DNA of 16,827 bases from an uncultured Brachyspira sp. (lineage in GTDB: Bacteria; Spirochaetota; Brachyspiria; Brachyspirales; Brachyspiraceae), in contig CAKVCJ010000012.1 of the NCBI GenBank assembly GCA_934725655.1, forward strand, positions 1 through 16,827, read 5' to 3'. A program made the position numbers and the translations under genes. Every line of letters begins with the position of its first letter. Position 1 is the first letter of the stretch. Positions 1 to 7,973 of the stretch are shown here, in pieces. Under the pieces are notes generated by a model. It made no database searches, was not told the origin of the DNA, and saw only the letters and a program-made list of their open reading frames with translations.

Positions 1-13
1 TATATAATTTAGC

Positions 14-30
14 AAAAAAGGAGCTTTTTT
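14..30. other. Small hairpin, possible bidirectional terminator
   Basis: AAAAAAG and CTTTTTT (7 bp) flank a GAG loop, giving a short hairpin with A-runs on one side and T-runs on the other. It could end transcription in either direction between the argD terminator and a gene beyond the left edge. The loop is small and the stem nearly all A-T, so the call is weak. No gene is seen in 1-81. Confidence 0.3.
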
Positions 31-81
31 AGTTATCTGGGCCAGCCCCTTATTTTTAATAAAAGAGATATAGCAGCATAA

Positions 82-118
82 TAAAAAACTTGCTTCATAA
101 TATTTTATTATGAAGCAA
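82..118 (-). terminator. Rho-independent terminator of the arg operon
   Basis: A perfect 12-bp inverted repeat (TTGCTTCATAAT at 90-101, ATTATGAAGCAA at 107-118) with a 5-nt loop lies 12 nt beyond the argD stop. Read on the minus strand, the stem is followed by GTTTTTTAT, a proper U-tract. This marks the 3' end of the argCJBD transcript. Confidence 0.88.
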
Positions 119-129
119 ATTTATTATCT

Positions 130-1353
130 TTATCCTATACACTCACAAAGTATTGAAACAGCTTTTTCTAATTCTTTATCAGTTATTGTGAGAGGCGGAA
201 GAAGTCTTATTTTATTTTTTGCTGTTAGAGGAATAGCACCTTTTGATATACATTTCTCAACTACTTCTCTTGCATTTAATCCATTTTTTAATCCTATTCC
301 AAGCATTAAACCCATTCCATCAACACTTTCAACATTATTTAATTTTATTAATTTATCTTTTATATATTTTGACTTTTTTGATACATCTTTTAATAAATTT
401 TTATCTATTGTTTTTAATACTTCTAAAGCTCCAGCAGCTGCTACAGGATTAGCTCCAAATGTAGAAGCATGATCCCCAGGAACAAATACATCAGAACATT
501 TTTTATTCATAAGCATTGCCCCTATAGGAAGCCCCCCGCCTAAACCTTTTGCTAATGTAGTGATATCGGGTTTTATTCCAAAATGTTCAGAGCATAAGAA
601 TTTTCCAGTTCTTCCAACTCCTGTTTGTACTTCATCAACAATAAAGAGTATATCATTTTCTTCGCAGTATTTTTTTATTTTTTGTACATATTCTTTATCG
701 AGAGGTATAACTCCGCCTTCGCCCTGTATAAGCTCCATCATTACAGCACAAGCATTATCTTTTAATTTTTCTATAGTATCATCATAATTGTTAGCTTCAG
801 CAAAATCAAAACCCTCTAAAAATGGAAAAAAGAAGTTATGAAAAACATCTTGACCAGTAGCCGAAATTGTAGCCATAGTTCTTCCATGAAAAGAGTTTTT
901 TAATGTTACTATTTTATTTCTTTTATATTCTCCATCTTTTGAATATTTATTAAAAGAATATTTTCTGGCACATTTTATAGCAGCCTCATTTGCTTCGGCG
1001 CCAGAGTTGGCAAAGAATACTTTATCATATTTTGTAATAGAACATAATTGTTTTGCTAAATCTATATAAGGTTTATTATAATAAAGATTTGAAGTGTGCT
1101 GAAGTGTTTTTAATTGATTAGTAACAGCATTAATCCAATTTTTATTTCCATAGCCAATGCTATTAACTCCAATTCCGCTTCCTAAATCAATATATTCTTT
1201 TGCATTTATGTCTTTTAATTTAGCATCTTTTGCAGATTCTAACAATACATTAAATCTTGCATAAGTATTAGCAACATATTTTTTGCTGTTATTGATATAT
1301 TCTTTTTGTATTTTTGAATCTATTTGTTTGTTAGCAGTTTTTTTTGTAGGCAT
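130..1353 (-). CDS. argD: Acetylornithine aminotransferase (ArgD)
   Basis: This 407-aa PLP-dependent class III aminotransferase converts N-acetylglutamate-5-semialdehyde plus glutamate to N-acetylornithine plus 2-oxoglutarate in the cytoplasm. Visible motifs are NSGAEANE (116-123) and SFHGRT (154-159) for cofactor phosphate contacts, VDEVQTGVGRTG from 239 (Asp240 to the pyridine nitrogen), and the Schiff-base lysine Lys269 in TTLAKGLGGG. The length is normal for the family. The N-terminal stretch before VANTYARF is slightly long and Lys-rich, with no alternative Met before residue 160; a GGAG precedes the ATG. It is the last gene of argCJBD, 26 nt after argB and directly followed by the terminator. 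Related 4-aminobutyrate or succinylornithine aminotransferases share this fold, but the operon settles the assignment. Confidence 0.95.
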   Translation of the reverse strand: MPTKKTANKQIDSKIQKEYINNSKKYVANTYARFNVLLESAKDAKLKDINAKEYIDLGSGIGVNSIGYGNKNWINAVTNQLKTLQHTSNLYYNKPYIDLAKQLCSITKYDKVFFANSGAEANEAAIKCARKYSFNKYSKDGEYKRNKIVTLKNSFHGRTMATISATGQDVFHNFFFPFLEGFDFAEANNYDDTIEKLKDNACAVMMELIQGEGGVIPLDKEYVQKIKKYCEENDILFIVDEVQTGVGRTGKFLCSEHFGIKPDITTLAKGLGGGLPIGAMLMNKKCSDVFVPGDHASTFGANPVAAAGALEVLKTIDKNLLKDVSKKSKYIKDKLIKLNNVESVDGMGLMLGIGLKNGLNAREVVEKCISKGAIPLTAKNKIRLLPPLTITDKELEKAVSILCECIG

Positions 1354-1379
1354 TTCAAATTCTCCATTTTATTTTTATA

Positions 1380-2246
1380 TTAATAGAACATAGTACCAAT
1401 ACCCTCATCGGTAAACATTTGTATTATCATAGAATGCGGAACTCTTCCATCCATAATAAATACCCTCTTTACTCCATTTTGAACAGCATTGATGCAATGT
1501 TTAACTTTAGGTATCATTCCTCCTGAAATAGTACCGTCTTCTAATAACTTATCTAAATCATGAACTTTTATTCTTTGTATCAAAGTAGATTCGTCATCTT
1601 TATTTCTTAATAATCCCGGAGTATCTGTCATAAACATTAAAGTTTCAGCTTGAAGACTTTCTGCTATTTTAGCAGCAGCCGTATCGGCATTGATATTATA
1701 AATGTTTCCGTCTTTATCGCATCCAATAGTAGCAACTATAGGAACATATTTATTGCTTATAATAGATTCCAATAGCTTAGAATCTACCTCCTCAACATCT
1801 CCAACATATCCTAAATCAACATCAGATTCATATTTTTTTATTTTAAACATATTTCCATCTACACCGCATATTCCAAGTGATTGCCCGCCCTGTCTGTTGA
1901 GAATCCCTACAAGTTCTTTATTTACTTTTCCCGCAAGCACCATTCTCACTATTTCAGCAGTTTCTTTGTCTGTATATCTAAGTCCATTTACAAATTTAGA
2001 TTCTTTTCCTACTTTGTTAAGCATTTCTGTTATATCTTTACCGCCGCCATGCACTACTACAACCCTTATTCCTAAAGTGGATAATAAAGCAATATCGCTC
2101 ATGACAGATTCTTTTAATTGAGGATTTTCCATCACGCTTCCGCCGTATTTTACTACCACTATCTTATGCTGATATTTTTGTATATAAGGCAATGCCTGAT
2201 TTAAAATATATGCTTTGTCTTTATTTGATATATCTGTAATGCTCAT
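1380..2246 (-). CDS. argB: Acetylglutamate kinase (ArgB)
   Basis: This 288-aa amino-acid kinase phosphorylates N-acetyl-L-glutamate with ATP, the second and usually controlled step of arginine synthesis. Seen in the sequence are VVKYGGS (Lys33, phosphate binding), HGGGK (66-70), NINADTAAAKIA (184 onward, Asp188) and SGGMIPK (241-247). The catalytic core is preceded by about 30 residues predicted to be helical, and the C-terminus reads VPHSMIIQMFTDEGIGT. In this family an N-terminal helix and such a C-terminal segment are typical of hexameric, arginine-inhibited enzymes; the E. coli enzyme lacks the extension. Feedback inhibition is therefore inferred, matching the ArgJ cyclic pathway next door. 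It lies 23 nt after argJ and 26 nt before argD. Confidence 0.95.
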   Translation of the reverse strand: MSITDISNKDKAYILNQALPYIQKYQHKIVVVKYGGSVMENPQLKESVMSDIALLSTLGIRVVVVHGGGKDITEMLNKVGKESKFVNGLRYTDKETAEIVRMVLAGKVNKELVGILNRQGGQSLGICGVDGNMFKIKKYESDVDLGYVGDVEEVDSKLLESIISNKYVPIVATIGCDKDGNIYNINADTAAAKIAESLQAETLMFMTDTPGLLRNKDDESTLIQRIKVHDLDKLLEDGTISGGMIPKVKHCINAVQNGVKRVFIMDGRVPHSMIIQMFTDEGIGTMFY

Positions 2247-2269
2247 AATTTTATTCCTAATTATTTTAT

Positions 2270-3523
2270 TTAACTTCTATATGCACTATTGATTTTTATA
2301 TAGTCGTATGTTAAATCACAGCCCCAAGCAACAGCTTTAACATTATTATCTTTTTCGCTATTCATATTAATATTAATTTTTATTTCATTTTCTTTAAGTA
2401 TTTTTAATCCCTCATCTTCATCAAACTCTAAACCATATCCGTTTCTAAATACCTCTATAGCACCAAAAGGAGAACTAATAGTTACAATTATTTTATTTAT
2501 TTCTATATTGTCAACTTCAGTATATCCAATAGCACATAATATCCTTCCCCAGTTCATATCGCATCCGAATATAGCAGATTTTACAAGACTTGATTGTATA
2601 ACCGATTTAGCTATCTTTCTTGCTGTATCTAAATCATATGCATTGATAACTTCGCATTCTATTAATTTTGTAGCGCCTTCTCCGTCTTTTGCTATAAGTT
2701 TTGATAAATTAGTGTTTAATATGTTTAATGCCTTACAAAATAATTTATAATCATCATTATCTGAATCTATTAGTTTGTTATTGGCTTCTCCGTTTGCCAG
2801 TATTACGCACATATCATTAGTTGAAGAATCTCCATCTATGCTTATCATATTATAAGTATTGATAACATCTTCATCTAAAGCTTTTTGAAGCATTTTTGGA
2901 GTGATGTTGATATCAGTTGTGATAAAAGAAAGCATAGTAGCCATATTAGGATGTATCATTCCGCTTCCTTTTGCTATACCGCCAATGTTTACAGTTTTTC
3001 CATCTACTTCAAAAGAATAAGCAACTTCTTTTGTAAATGTATCTGTAGTTAATATAGCTAAAGCAGCATTTTTGGAATATTCAGGAGTGTTTTGAGCATT
3101 ATCTATTAATGTACGGATATTGTTTTTTATAGGCTCTATAGGAAGAGGCATCCCTATAACTCCAGTAGATGCTACAACTACATCTTCTTCATCTATATTT
3201 AAATGCATTGCAGTATACTTACACATCTCTTTAGCTTTTGCTACTCCGTCTTCATTGCAAGTGTTGGCATTGCCTGAATTACATATAATAGCCTTAGCAT
3301 GTCCATTTTTTAAATGTTCTTTACTAACAATAATATTTGCACCGCAAACCTTATTTTTTGTATACACAGCAGCAGCCGAACAGAGTGTTTTACTGTATAT
3401 AACTCCTAAATCTTTTTTTTCTTTTTTCTTTTTTATTCCAGCATATACTCCATTAGCAAAAAAACCTTTGGCAGCACATATGCCTCCATCAACTCTTTTA
3501 ATATTAGAATTATTTTCTGACAT
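2270..3523 (-). CDS. argJ: Glutamate N-acetyltransferase / ornithine acetyltransferase (ArgJ)
   Basis: This 417-aa Ntn-like enzyme transfers the acetyl group of N-acetylornithine to glutamate, releasing ornithine and regenerating acetylglutamate. Family members cut themselves in front of a threonine in an ATM motif. Here that is KGSGMIHPNMATMLSF with Thr196, giving a predicted alpha chain of 195 and beta chain of 222 residues. The usual GNAN segment (CNSGNANTCN, from 81), ASTGVIG and GDSSTND motifs and a C-terminal TYDYIKINSAYRS are all present, so it looks intact. Whether it is monofunctional or also uses acetyl-CoA cannot be told from sequence alone. No argA or argE is in the window. GGGAG lies upstream of the ATG; it follows argC by 41 nt. 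Confidence 0.95.
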   Translation of the reverse strand: MSENNSNIKRVDGGICAAKGFFANGVYAGIKKKKEKKDLGVIYSKTLCSAAAVYTKNKVCGANIIVSKEHLKNGHAKAIICNSGNANTCNEDGVAKAKEMCKYTAMHLNIDEEDVVVASTGVIGMPLPIEPIKNNIRTLIDNAQNTPEYSKNAALAILTTDTFTKEVAYSFEVDGKTVNIGGIAKGSGMIHPNMATMLSFITTDINITPKMLQKALDEDVINTYNMISIDGDSSTNDMCVILANGEANNKLIDSDNDDYKLFCKALNILNTNLSKLIAKDGEGATKLIECEVINAYDLDTARKIAKSVIQSSLVKSAIFGCDMNWGRILCAIGYTEVDNIEINKIIVTISSPFGAIEVFRNGYGLEFDEDEGLKILKENEIKININMNSEKDNNVKAVAWGCDLTYDYIKINSAYRS

Positions 3524-3564
3524 CTTTATTCTCCCGAAAATTACTATTTTTTATAATTTTTTTA

Positions 3565-4623
3565 TTAAAACGCTGGCGGAATCATATTTAATCCAGTGTC
3601 TTCATCAAAACCTAATGCTATATTCATATTCTGTATGGCCTGTCCTGCAGCTCCTTTTACCATATTGTCTATTGCTGATACTATTATCAATTTATTGGTT
3701 CTTTTATCTAAATGTAAAGATATATCGCAATAGTTAGAATATTTAACATATTTTAAATTTGCTATCTCTCCAATATTTAATATTCTTACAAATTTTGAAT
3801 CTTTGTAAAAGTCTTTATAAATATTATGTATAGTATCTAAACTTGTATCCTTATTTTCTAATTTAGCATATATTGTTGAAATTATGCCCCTGTTTAATGG
3901 AAGTAAATGAGGTACAAAAGTGATTTTTATATCTTCTCCGTATATATTTGATAATGTTTGCTCTATTTCTGGAGTATGCCTATGTTCAGCTATTTTGTAT
4001 GGAGCAAATGCCTCATTACATTCAGTATAATGTGTATTTAATTTTAATTCACGGCCTGCCCCTGTTGCCCCTGATTTTGAATCAATTATTATATCATCTT
4101 TTTGTATTAATTTTTTTACTAATGCTGCTGCTAATGCTAAGCCTATAGAAGTAGGGTAGCAGCCTGGATTTCCTATTATTTTAGCATTTTTTAATTCTTT
4201 TTTATTATATACATTATCATATTTTATTATTTCAGGTATTGAATATATTGCTTCTTTGTGAAGATTTTTATATTTATATTCCTTGCCGTACCAGTTTTTA
4301 TAATCTTCTTCATTATCTAATCTAAAATCAGCCCCTAAATCTATAAACAAAATATTTTTTTCATAGCATTTATTTGCTATATCATCGCTTAAGCCTGCAG
4401 GCAATGAGGCAAATACAACATCAGTCTCTTCAAATATTTCATTTTCATCTACAAGTGTTTTGTCTAAATTCTTGTTTAGGTTAGAATATATTTCATTAAT
4501 ATTTTGACCTATAAAGCTTTTTGATGATAGATTTTTTAATTCAACTTTCGGGTGGGATAATAATAATCTGATTAATTCTATTCCAGCATAACCTGTTGCA
4601 CCTATTACAGATACTTTTACCAT
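3565..4623 (-). CDS. argC: N-acetyl-gamma-glutamyl-phosphate reductase (ArgC)
   Basis: This 352-aa NADPH-dependent dehydrogenase of the aspartate-semialdehyde dehydrogenase superfamily reduces N-acetylglutamyl phosphate to the semialdehyde. The nucleotide-binding GATGYAG is at 8-14, the catalytic cysteine is Cys155 in NPGCYPTS, and the conserved AEHRHTPEI segment with the base histidine is near 212-220. GATGAGRE (substrate side) is near 196. Length is normal. It is the first gene of the minus-strand arg operon. The ATG is preceded by TAGGAG, and a leader of about 145 nt separates it from the predicted promoter. Confidence 0.95.
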   Translation of the reverse strand: MVKVSVIGATGYAGIELIRLLLSHPKVELKNLSSKSFIGQNINEIYSNLNKNLDKTLVDENEIFEETDVVFASLPAGLSDDIANKCYEKNILFIDLGADFRLDNEEDYKNWYGKEYKYKNLHKEAIYSIPEIIKYDNVYNKKELKNAKIIGNPGCYPTSIGLALAAALVKKLIQKDDIIIDSKSGATGAGRELKLNTHYTECNEAFAPYKIAEHRHTPEIEQTLSNIYGEDIKITFVPHLLPLNRGIISTIYAKLENKDTSLDTIHNIYKDFYKDSKFVRILNIGEIANLKYVKYSNYCDISLHLDKRTNKLIIVSAIDNMVKGAAGQAIQNMNIALGFDEDTGLNMIPPAF

Positions 4624-4710
4624 AATACAACACTCCTATATATTATTTATTTTTGGATAGATTATTTTAACAAATTACAAGAAATTATCATTATAAAGAG
4701 TTATTTGTAT

Positions 4711-4727
4711 AAATAGTCTAGCTATTT
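4711..4727. other. Short hairpin in the argC leader
   Basis: AAATAG (4711-4716) and CTATTT (4722-4727) form a 6-bp stem. On the plus strand a T-rich stretch follows, but no plus-strand transcript is expected there. On the minus strand it lies inside the argC 5' leader, roughly 90-105 nt upstream of the start codon. Its role is unknown; the stem is short and AT-rich. Confidence 0.25.
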
Positions 4728-4767
4728 TTTATATTTTTCATTATTTTTTCCTAAAAAAAATTAATAT

Positions 4768-4778
4768 TTGTGAAAAAT
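4768..4778. repeat. Inverted-repeat arm TTGTGAAAAAT at the argC promoter
   Basis: This 11-nt word abuts and partly overlaps the argC -10 box. Its exact reverse complement, ATTTTTCACAA, is at 4897-4907 just upstream of the btuF -35 box. It could be a shared operator half-site, but such AT-rich words recur by chance in this composition. Confidence 0.25.
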
Positions 4779-4804
4779 GATACTATAAATAATAAAAAAG
4801 TCAA
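4777..4804 (-). promoter_or_regulatory. Predicted sigma70 promoter of argCJBD
   Basis: On the minus strand TTGACT (4804-4799) and TATCAT (4782-4777) are separated by 16 nt, one mismatch to consensus in each box. The predicted start is near 4770, leaving a leader of about 145 nt before argC. I found no convincing full ARG box overlapping it. Confidence 0.6.
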
Positions 4805-4896
4805 TAAATTATATACTAAAAAATAACAAATTGTTTTTTAATATTGGTTTATTTTATAAGCTATAATATTTTAACTGCAATATATATATTATTTGA

Positions 4897-4907
4897 ATTT
4901 TTCACAA
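4897..4907. repeat. Inverted-repeat arm ATTTTTCACAA upstream of the btuF promoter
   Basis: Exact reverse complement of 4768-4778, ending 14 nt before the btuF -35 box. It includes a small palindrome, TGAA-TTT-TTCA (4895-4905). Regulatory meaning is speculative. The rest of 4624-5015 is very AT-rich and I see no gene in it. Confidence 0.25.
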
Positions 4908-4921
4908 TATTTAATATTTTA

Positions 4922-4950
4922 TTGACAATATGAATATTTAAGATTATAAT
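4922..4950 (+). promoter_or_regulatory. Consensus sigma70 promoter of btuFCD
   Basis: TTGACA (4922-4927), a 17-nt spacer and TATAAT (4945-4950) match the consensus at all 12 positions. Transcription should start near 4957, giving a leader of about 60 nt. That is too short to hold a cobalamin riboswitch, so the importer genes appear not to be under direct riboswitch control. Confidence 0.85.
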
Positions 4951-5015
4951 TAACTATAAAAGAGTATTATTAATAAAATATATTTATTTTTTTGCAGCAT
5001 AGGAAGTTATTTTTT

Positions 5016-5948
5016 ATGAAAAAAGTGTATATAATATTTGTTTGTTTTAATTTATTTTTGCTGTCATGTAATAATTCTAAAACAATTAAAGAAAATGAGA
5101 TAAAAGATAGGGCTGGTAATTCTATAGTTTTACCTCAAAAGATTGAAAGTATAGCTTGTTTATCTCCAGCAGCTGCGGAAGTTATATTATCTTTGGGGCT
5201 TGCTGAAAAAATAGTATCTGCAGATTCAACTTCTAAAGAAATTCTACAGACAAATAATATAGATGTATCAGATATAATTGTTTTTGATATGCTTAACCCT
5301 GATTCGGAAAAGATGATAGCTATTAAGCCTGATATCATTTTTGTTAATACTTTTAGCGTATTTTCAGGAAAAAATTCATTAGATTCTATAAAAGCTTCAG
5401 ATATATGCATTGCCGTAATACCGAATAGCGATACTATAAAAGCTATAGAAGATGATATATATTTTTTGGGAGATGTTTTATCTAAAAGTGAAGAGGCTTC
5501 TAATATTGTAAATATTATGGAGAAAAATATAGAGCAAATTAGAGCTATAGGAGAAACAATAACCAATAAAAAGAAAGTTTATTTTGAAATAGCTGCTTTG
5601 CCTAATTTATACTCATTTGGTACTAATGTTTATTTGGATGATATGATAAATATTATAGGGGCATCTAATATATTTTCTGATAGAAATTCTTGGATTACTA
5701 CAACAGAAGAAAATGTATTATTTGCTAATCCAGATATAATATTTACAAGCGTTCATTATATAGATAACCCAACAGATGAAATATTAAGCCGTGAATCTTG
5801 GCAGAATATAAATGCTTTAAAAAATAAAGATGTATATTATATAGTTTCAGGTTCATTGCCTACGCATAATATTGTAAATGCTTTGATGATGATGGCTAAA
5901 TATGCTTATCCTAATGAATATAAAGATATTGAATTGATTAGGAATTAA
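5016..5948 (+). CDS. btuF: Cobalamin-type ABC transporter substrate-binding lipoprotein (BtuF-like)
   Basis: This 310-aa periplasmic binding protein of the FepB/BtuF family (class III, two lobes joined by a long helix) starts with a lipoprotein signal: MKK, a hydrophobic run, then the lipobox LLSC with Cys18 as the lipidation site. The mature part opens with the typical DRAGNSIVLPQKIESIACL and SPAAAEVILSLGL segments and ends with an NALMMMAKYAYP-type helix. The ATG at 5016 is chosen over an in-frame TTG at 4992 because AGGAAG (5001-5006) is correctly spaced and the signal peptide then begins cleanly. It leads a tight operon with permease and ATPase. The family also carries ferric siderophores and haem; cobalamin is inferred from the B12 riboswitch and B12-dependent dehydratase downstream. 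Confidence 0.8.
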   Translation: MKKVYIIFVCFNLFLLSCNNSKTIKENEIKDRAGNSIVLPQKIESIACLSPAAAEVILSLGLAEKIVSADSTSKEILQTNNIDVSDIIVFDMLNPDSEKMIAIKPDIIFVNTFSVFSGKNSLDSIKASDICIAVIPNSDTIKAIEDDIYFLGDVLSKSEEASNIVNIMEKNIEQIRAIGETITNKKKVYFEIAALPNLYSFGTNVYLDDMINIIGASNIFSDRNSWITTTEENVLFANPDIIFTSVHYIDNPTDEILSRESWQNINALKNKDVYYIVSGSLPTHNIVNALMMMAKYAYPNEYKDIELIRN

Positions 5949-5954
5949 TTATAA

Positions 5955-6965
5955 ATGATAAAAAAGATAATAATAATATTGATATTAGTTTTAATTTCAA
6001 CTATATTATCAATATGTATAGGAAGCGTATTTATACATCCGAAAGAGATAGGGGCTATATTATTATATAAGATATTTAATATTGAAATTATGAATATAGA
6101 TAAAATAAATGCTGATATCATAGGTATAAGGCTTCAGCATTCTATATTATCATTATTTGTAGGAGCTTCATTGTCTATGACGGGTGTTGTTATACAATCT
6201 ATATTAAGAAACCCATTAGCCTCTGCTTATAATTTAGGCATATCATCAGGAGCTGGTCTTGGGGCTTCTTTGCTTATAGTTATGAAGCTTTCTTTTAATC
6301 AGTATTTTTTTATAGGCATATCTATGGTATTTGCTTTTATTACAATACTGTTTATCCTATTTATTTCTAATAGAATAGATAAATACATGAGCAATAATTC
6401 TATAATACTTGCGGGTATTGTAATATCGCTTTTTTTAAGTTCTGTGATGAGTTTTTTGTCATATATGTTTCCGAAATATTCGAATCAGATAATACTATGG
6501 CAGCTTGGAAGTTTATTTGTAAGGAACAGATTAGATATTTTAATAATAATTTTTATAACATTAATATTTTTATTGCTTCTTATGAGATATTCGAGTGTAT
6601 TAGATATAATGACATTTGGAGATGAGACGAGTTTATCTCTTGGAATAAATGTTAAGAATATGAGAATATTTTTTATATTAATTTCTTCATTTGTAACAGC
6701 AGTTTTGGTAGCTTTTACGGGTATAATAGGTTTTGTTGATTTAGTATCTCCTCATATAGCAAGGAAGATGTTTGGTGCTAAGCATATAATTGTTATTCCG
6801 ATGTCTGCTTTGATGGGCGGATTGCTTTTAAATATTTCTGATATATTTTCAAGGATTATAGTAGAGGGTTCTAATATACCGATAGGGATTGTGACGGCTG
6901 TTGTGGGGGCGCCTTTCTTTTTGTATGTGTTTATATCGAGCAGCAGTTCTAAGGGCGGGATGTGA
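5955..6965 (+). CDS. btuC: FecCD/BtuC family ABC transporter permease
   Basis: This 336-aa, highly hydrophobic inner-membrane protein with about ten predicted helices forms (as a dimer) the translocation channel of a type II importer. Family signatures are RNPLA (85-89) followed by LGISSGAGLGAS (about 94-105), and near the C-terminus DLVSPHIARKMFG, MGGLLLNISDIFSR and VTAVVGAPFFLYV. The cytoplasmic loop around SPHIAR is the usual contact for the ATPase. Length matches the family. It begins 6 nt after the binding-protein stop and ends 6 nt before the ATPase gene, so translation is probably coupled. Substrate (cobalamin versus iron chelate) is inferred from context. Confidence 0.85.
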   Translation: MIKKIIIILILVLISTILSICIGSVFIHPKEIGAILLYKIFNIEIMNIDKINADIIGIRLQHSILSLFVGASLSMTGVVIQSILRNPLASAYNLGISSGAGLGASLLIVMKLSFNQYFFIGISMVFAFITILFILFISNRIDKYMSNNSIILAGIVISLFLSSVMSFLSYMFPKYSNQIILWQLGSLFVRNRLDILIIIFITLIFLLLLMRYSSVLDIMTFGDETSLSLGINVKNMRIFFILISSFVTAVLVAFTGIIGFVDLVSPHIARKMFGAKHIIVIPMSALMGGLLLNISDIFSRIIVEGSNIPIGIVTAVVGAPFFLYVFISSSSSKGGM

Positions 6966-6971
6966 TTTTTT

Positions 6972-7739
6972 ATGAATAAGAAAATGGTTGAGGTAAAGAA
7001 TTTATCTTTAAGGTATTCTAATAAAAAAGATGTATTAAGTAATATATCATTTGAAGTATGTCAAAATGAAAGTTTATGTATTATAGGGCCTAACGGCTGC
7101 GGCAAAAGCACTCTTTTAAAATCTTTATGTAAGATAATAGGTTTTGATGAGGGTGAAATATTTATTAATAATGAAAATATAAAAAATATTGATGCTTATA
7201 AAACTATAGCTATAATGAGTCAAATGTCTGCAATATATTTTGGATATAGTGCTTATGACACAATAATGATGGGAAGGTATTTTAATTATAAGGATAAACT
7301 TTTGTCTATTCCAAGCAAAGAGGATAAGGAAATTGTAGATTATTATATGGAAAAGATAAAGATAATGCATTTAAAGGATAAATTGATAACAGAACTTTCG
7401 GGGGGGGAGCTTCAAAGGGTTTTTTTAGTTAGGACTTTGGTTCAAAATCCAAGCATAATACTTATGGACGAGCCTACTAATCATTTAGATTTGAATAGTC
7501 AGATAGAATTAATTTATAATTTAAAGGAATGGGTTTTGAATGGTTCGAGATGTATTATAGCGGTGCTTCATGATATAAATGCTGCTTTGAATTTTGCAGA
7601 TAAGTTATTGGTGTTAAAAGATTCAAAGTCTCAATATTTTGGCGGCATAGAAGATTTTGATATGAGATTATTGAATGATATTTATGATATAAATGTAATA
7701 GAATATATGAGGAATTCTTTAAAGAGATGGCAAAATTAG
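6972..7739 (+). CDS. btuD: ABC transporter ATP-binding protein (BtuD-like)
   Basis: This 255-aa ATPase energises the BtuC-type permease from the cytoplasmic face. All motifs are present: Walker A GPNGCGKST (39-47), a Q-loop glutamine in MSQMSAIYFGYSAYD, the signature LSGGELQ (142-148), Walker B IILMDEPTNHLDL and the H-loop VLHDINAAL. Similarity is closest to the FepC/BtuD/HmuV class. The codons for Ser143-Gly144-Gly145-Glu146 contain a run of eight G (7400-7407), exceptional in such AT-rich DNA. No terminator is seen after the stop, so transcription may continue into the riboswitch region. Confidence 0.87.
   Translation: MNKKMVEVKNLSLRYSNKKDVLSNISFEVCQNESLCIIGPNGCGKSTLLKSLCKIIGFDEGEIFINNENIKNIDAYKTIAIMSQMSAIYFGYSAYDTIMMGRYFNYKDKLLSIPSKEDKEIVDYYMEKIKIMHLKDKLITELSGGELQRVFLVRTLVQNPSIILMDEPTNHLDLNSQIELIYNLKEWVLNGSRCIIAVLHDINAALNFADKLLVLKDSKSQYFGGIEDFDMRLLNDIYDINVIEYMRNSLKRWQN
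7400..7407 (+). repeat. G8 homopolymer inside the btuD signature motif
   Basis: Eight consecutive G residues in the codons for Ser-Gly-Gly-Glu of the LSGGE motif. Gain or loss of one G would frameshift the ATPase in the middle of its catalytic signature. The frame is open as given. Confidence 0.9.
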
Positions 7740-7770
7740 TATTTTTATAATGGTTTGTATTTATATGAGC

Positions 7771-7799
7771 TTGATTTATTTTAATTTTTTTATTATACT
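7771..7799 (+). promoter_or_regulatory. Predicted promoter of the cobalamin riboswitch RNA
   Basis: TTGATT (7771-7776), 17 nt, TATACT (7794-7799). The expected start, about 7805-7807, coincides with the first base of the riboswitch P1 stem (7807), which supports a real promoter dedicated to this RNA. Confidence 0.7.
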
Positions 7800-7806
7800 A
7801 TAGGTG

Positions 7807-7971
7807 TATATTGAAGGAAATAGGTTAGAATCCTATACTAGCCCGTAGCCGTATTCAGTAGCGAGTCCTAATTAGCCATTGTTGCCTATTAGAGGTGATG
7901 AGAAGGTAGGAGGTAGAAAGCTGTAAGTCGGAATATTTCAATATATAGTTATTTTCTATCGAGGAGCATAG
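7807..7971 (+). promoter_or_regulatory. Cobalamin (B12) riboswitch with hairpin expression platform
   Basis: The aptamer is closed by a perfect 9-bp P1 stem, TATATTGAA (7807-7815) with TTCAATATA (7937-7945). Inside, conserved elements appear in order: GGAAATAGGT, then AGAATCC with its hairpin (ATAGG/CCTAT), ACTAGCCCGTAGCCGTA for the CCCGCnACTGT-type block, AGCCATT (7874-7880), GAGAAGG, and AAGTCGGAA (7925-7933) for the B12-box segment. Directly after P1 a hairpin, CTAT (7956-7959) with ATAG (7968-7971), displays GAGGAG in its loop. That resembles translational platforms in which the loop carrying the ribosome-binding site docks with L5. I could not identify a convincing L5 complement. What it controls is unclear: a 9-codon ORF follows, then a separate pdu promoter. 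Confidence 0.87.
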
Positions 7972-7973
7972 GT

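Noticed and set aside
3120..3737. 205-aa plus-strand ORF
   Set aside because: Antisense to argJ and argC, which have full motif support; hydrophobic composition is that of reverse-complement AT-rich code.
4891..4907. Possible ARG box (TTGAATTTTTCA) for ArgR
   Set aside because: Only a partial match to the TNTGAATWWWWATTCANW consensus and located over 100 bp from the argC promoter, nearer to the btuF promoter.
4992..5015. TTG start eight codons upstream of btuF
   Set aside because: It would place a polar stretch before the lipoprotein signal; the ATG at 5016 has a well-spaced AGGAAG.
5016..7739. Iron-siderophore or haem importer instead of cobalamin
   Set aside because: Same protein families, so not excluded, but the adjoining B12 riboswitch and B12-dependent operon make cobalamin the better reading.
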